Made by a program: the position numbers and the translations under genes. 64,000 bases of DNA from Erysipelotrichaceae bacterium (GTDB taxonomy: Bacteria; Bacillota_I; Bacilli_A; Erysipelotrichales; Erysipelotrichaceae): the NCBI GenBank assembly GCA_017512285.1, contig JAFWGU010000038.1, positions 62,001-126,000 of the forward strand, read 5' to 3'. Position 1 is the first letter of the stretch; the number at the start of each line of letters is the position of its first letter. Under the pieces are notes generated by a model. The model made no database searches. It saw only the letters and a list, made by a program, of their open reading frames with translations, and had not been told where the DNA came from. This document shows positions 61,533 through 64,000 of this stretch, piece by piece.

Positions 61533-63989
61533 ATGAAATATTTTGGCAGGTTTTATCTGGATAACGAAAAGGACATCATCGTTGAACTGTACAGGGAAAA
61601 CGATGAACTTTACTATGTCTTAAGAACACCTAACCACAATACCGGAAATCTCATTACCAACTTTGCCCGGCTGTGCAGTCTTGACATCTCTTATGATGAT
61701 ATCGGTCTTAAGGTAGTGCGGGGAAAGATACCGGCATACATCGATGCGGATAATCGCCTGATGTATATTCTGAGATTCGGCAATACCAAGGTAGCCAACA
61801 TCTTCCCGGACGGCAGAGTGGAACTCAAGGCCACGATTCCGGCCGTTTCCAAAACGCTGATGAGTCAGACCAAGGACTATAAGCTGGATGAGGCCAGAAC
61901 CATCATCAAGACCTACATACTGAATGATTGCAAGTTCAGAAGTGATCTGCATACCCACATGAATGCCAATCTGTCAGGTGACATTCTAATAGCCCTGGCC
62001 ATCAGTCATCAGATCAGATATCCGCTGTATTACGTAAAGAAGCTGGAACTGAGACTGTCAGAGAGACAGGAAGCCATGCTGAAAACGCAGAGGGAAAAGG
62101 TCGCTGAGAAATACAGGGATTCCAGGCTTAAGGGCAAGTATCTGACCAGAAAGATCGATGACAACACCTTCATCAACTTTGCTGACCTGATACTGAGAAA
62201 CATCCGCAATTCCTCATATAACATCAATAAGATAAGAGCTTCATTGAGCATATTAAAGGACGGACAGGCTGTATTCACCAATCTGGAAAAAGTCTATCTG
62301 TACCGCTATGTCTTTACCAAGGGTCAGCCTTCTGACTACAGGGTAAGTACTGATAACTATGGATCAATAGAGGATAAGGACATCAGGAACTATCTGACCC
62401 AGATGTTTGAAGATGAAAAGAAACACTCATACAGCCTGTTCCAGGATAAGCTGTTATGGATAGCGAGGACCTATCAGAAACAGGGAATTGACTATGTAGA
62501 GATCTCCGATACTACTCTGGTAAAGAAGGACGCTGCAGTTAAGATGCTTAAGGAAGTCCATGAGGTAATGGACAGAATCACCGAGGAAACCGGAGTTACC
62601 ATCAGATTCCTGGCTTCATTAAGAAGAATACCTCTGACGCTGGTAAGAGATCAGATCACTGCTTCTGACTATCTGCAGGAAAATCTGAGGGTATTAAGGG
62701 CAGTTGCCATTGATCCCTACATTGCCGGAAGCGACATCGTCGGTGAGGAGATAAACGACATCAGGGAACTTGAACCTGTCATAAGAGAACTCACGCACAT
62801 AGCCAATGATAATCCGGGATTCTCGATAAGGATCCATGCCGGTGAGAATGACGGCCTGAAGGATAACGTTGAAAACAGCATCCGCTGTGTTGAGGAATCA
62901 TTACTGCCGGGCCAGAAGATGCCGCAGATCAGGATCGGTCACGGCCTGTTTACAGCCAATCTGCGCAGTGAAAAGGGCAGACGGCTAATGGAATACATGA
63001 AGGACAATGACGTCGTTCTGGAGTTCCAGATAACCTCCAACGTGAGACTGAATAACTTGAATCAGATAAGCAATCACCCATTGAAGAAGTATCTGGCCGG
63101 AGGCATAAAGTGCGTTCAGGGAACGGATGGAGCCGCCATCTACGGCACAAATCCGATTGACGAACAGCTTTCTCTGGAAAAGCTGCTGCATCTCAGTACT
63201 GATGACATGGGCAGGATGAAGAAGGCTGAAACGGAAATAGTCAGAAAGAGTCTTAAGAACTTCGCTGACAAGAAGAAGAGATTCGCTGAACTGCTTAAGG
63301 GCAGGGACATTGAGGAATACCTCAGTGAGAGAATAAATGAAACGGAAGGATTCATTTCCGAAGAGGTTAATGATAACAGAGTTGAATCAGGACTGTTACT
63401 GAACGACTTCATTCAGGAGATGCCGTGGGATAAGTATCCGGTGATCATTGCCGGAGGCAGCTTCAATAATGATACCCACGTCACCAGAATTACTGATGGC
63501 GGAAAGAAGATCATCAGGGATCTGCTGAACAGACTTGATAAGAATAAGGTATTCTTCGTCATCGGTGACGGCAGAAGCGGCTATGAGAGATACCTGGTAG
63601 ATAATAATGCAGGCTTTGACATCTATGCCATTGTACCGGCCGTCATTAACCGCAATGAGAAGGAATACTTCTATAAGAATAAGCTGAAGGCCGTCATATC
63701 AACCGAGATGAACAGAATGGGATTATACAAGTCCTTCAATTATGAGATATTTGAGAGAAGGGAATCTACGGTAATTGCCTTTGACGGCAACTCGGCTGTA
63801 CTTAACCTGATCCAGGAAGCCAGAAACGGCAAGGGCAGGGCTCACATCTTTGCCAGCAGCCATTCAAAAAGCCTTAAGAATAAGGCTGAATCGTTACATG
63901 GTTACATCAGATTGTTCGGCTGGAATGACGACATTGTCTCTTCTATAGAAGATATTGTTGCACAAGCCAGTATGCCAGAAGTTCAATGA
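61533..63989 (+). CDS. Adenosine/AMP deaminase-like metallohydrolase with C-terminal SLOG-like nucleotide-binding domain
   Basis: 818 aa from the ATG at 61533 with AAGGAA before it. Residues 1-130 form an unrecognised beta-rich N-terminal domain. Deaminase barrel: metal pair DLHTHMN (H140, H142), YVEISDTTL, VAIDPYIAGSDIVGEE, IRIHAGE (H435, catalytic E438), RIGHG (H470), and GTDGA (D532). The second Asp of the usual TDDP is Gly533. A long helical insertion (about 160-310) separates the first metal pair from the rest. Residues about 635-810 form a Rossmann-like domain with VIIAGGSFNND, FFVIGDGRSGYER and AFDGNSAVLNLIQEARNG, resembling SLOG domains that bind nucleotide-derived ligands. Ordinary deaminases have about 340 residues. 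It stops in an ATGA overlap with another gene. Confidence 0.82.
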   Translation: MKYFGRFYLDNEKDIIVELYRENDELYYVLRTPNHNTGNLITNFARLCSLDISYDDIGLKVVRGKIPAYIDADNRLMYILRFGNTKVANIFPDGRVELKATIPAVSKTLMSQTKDYKLDEARTIIKTYILNDCKFRSDLHTHMNANLSGDILIALAISHQIRYPLYYVKKLELRLSERQEAMLKTQREKVAEKYRDSRLKGKYLTRKIDDNTFINFADLILRNIRNSSYNINKIRASLSILKDGQAVFTNLEKVYLYRYVFTKGQPSDYRVSTDNYGSIEDKDIRNYLTQMFEDEKKHSYSLFQDKLLWIARTYQKQGIDYVEISDTTLVKKDAAVKMLKEVHEVMDRITEETGVTIRFLASLRRIPLTLVRDQITASDYLQENLRVLRAVAIDPYIAGSDIVGEEINDIRELEPVIRELTHIANDNPGFSIRIHAGENDGLKDNVENSIRCVEESLLPGQKMPQIRIGHGLFTANLRSEKGRRLMEYMKDNDVVLEFQITSNVRLNNLNQISNHPLKKYLAGGIKCVQGTDGAAIYGTNPIDEQLSLEKLLHLSTDDMGRMKKAETEIVRKSLKNFADKKKRFAELLKGRDIEEYLSERINETEGFISEEVNDNRVESGLLLNDFIQEMPWDKYPVIIAGGSFNNDTHVTRITDGGKKIIRDLLNRLDKNKVFFVIGDGRSGYERYLVDNNAGFDIYAIVPAVINRNEKEYFYKNKLKAVISTEMNRMGLYKSFNYEIFERRESTVIAFDGNSAVLNLIQEARNGKGRAHIFASSHSKSLKNKAESLHGYIRLFGWNDDIVSSIEDIVAQASMPEVQ

Positions 63990-64000
63990 AAAGAATGAAC
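63986..64000 (+). CDS. Start of next gene, cut by window edge
   Basis: An ATG overlaps the deaminase stop (ATGA) and opens a frame of five codons (MKRMN) before the window ends. Identity cannot be judged, but the overlap implies an operon with the deaminase-like gene. Confidence 0.5.

Overview
The window looks like chromosomal DNA of an anaerobic Gram-positive Bacillota of moderate GC, most likely of the class Erysipelotrichia. That placement is inferred from gene order and protein style, not from a search. The signs are the block rpmE / prfA-prmC / tsaC-glyA-upp-atp, the order tilS-hpt-ftsH-hslO, a TagO and an LCP protein for wall teichoic acid, two radical-SAM proteins, strong ribosome-binding sites, and UGA used as a stop. 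I see no rRNA, tRNA, CRISPR array, insertion sequence or prophage. No stretch longer than about 200 bases lacks a gene.

Layout. 1-1.4 kb: end of an MgtA-type Mg2+ P-type ATPase, then an MgtE-like sensor without its channel. 1.4-6.3 kb (minus strand): an MBL hydrolase, a NifX-like protein, prmC, prfA, rpmE and murA. 6.4-15.5 kb: tsaC, glyA, upp, atpI, then an F-type ATP synthase operon in which delta and alpha are fused and the c subunit carries two carboxylates, suggesting Na+ coupling. 15.6-18 kb: AlkD-like, YwzB-like, GNAT and radical-SAM genes. 18-19.6 kb (minus): a nucleoside hydrolase coupled to a truncated, apparently inactive relative. 19.6-28.8 kb: tagO, a MazF-like gene, tilS, hpt, ftsH, a membrane protein, hslO and tex. 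28.9-35.5 kb: an unknown membrane-anchored protein, dus, and a giant calcium-repeat surface protein followed by an ABC transporter. 35.6-39.9 kb: a five-gene run (flavodoxin, PHP phosphatase, dienelactone hydrolase-like, anSME-like, MupG-like).

39.9-50.4 kb is the most distinctive part. A winged-helix/PfkB regulator that has lost the kinase catalytic Asp faces a long operon: BMP lipoprotein, ABC ATPase, two permeases, two nucleoside hydrolases, an esterase-like hydrolase and a protein of three tandem SnoaL/NTF2-like domains. Three related palindromes lie at the two facing promoters. I read this as a self-contained uptake and breakdown system for a nucleoside, perhaps a modified one.

50.6-57.4 kb: YigZ, an LCP protein with an extra solute-binding-like domain, an FAD oxidoreductase, a C39-like peptidase, an M20 peptidase and glutamine synthetase. 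57.4-64 kb: a YeiL-like Crp/Fnr regulator facing another nucleoside hydrolase, then a small membrane protein, an ECF S component with a further nucleoside hydrolase, a GNAT, and a large adenosine-deaminase-like protein with a C-terminal SLOG-like domain. Five complete nucleoside hydrolases plus one pseudoenzyme, together with upp, hpt, two probable uptake routes and the deaminase, make nucleoside salvage the theme of the window.
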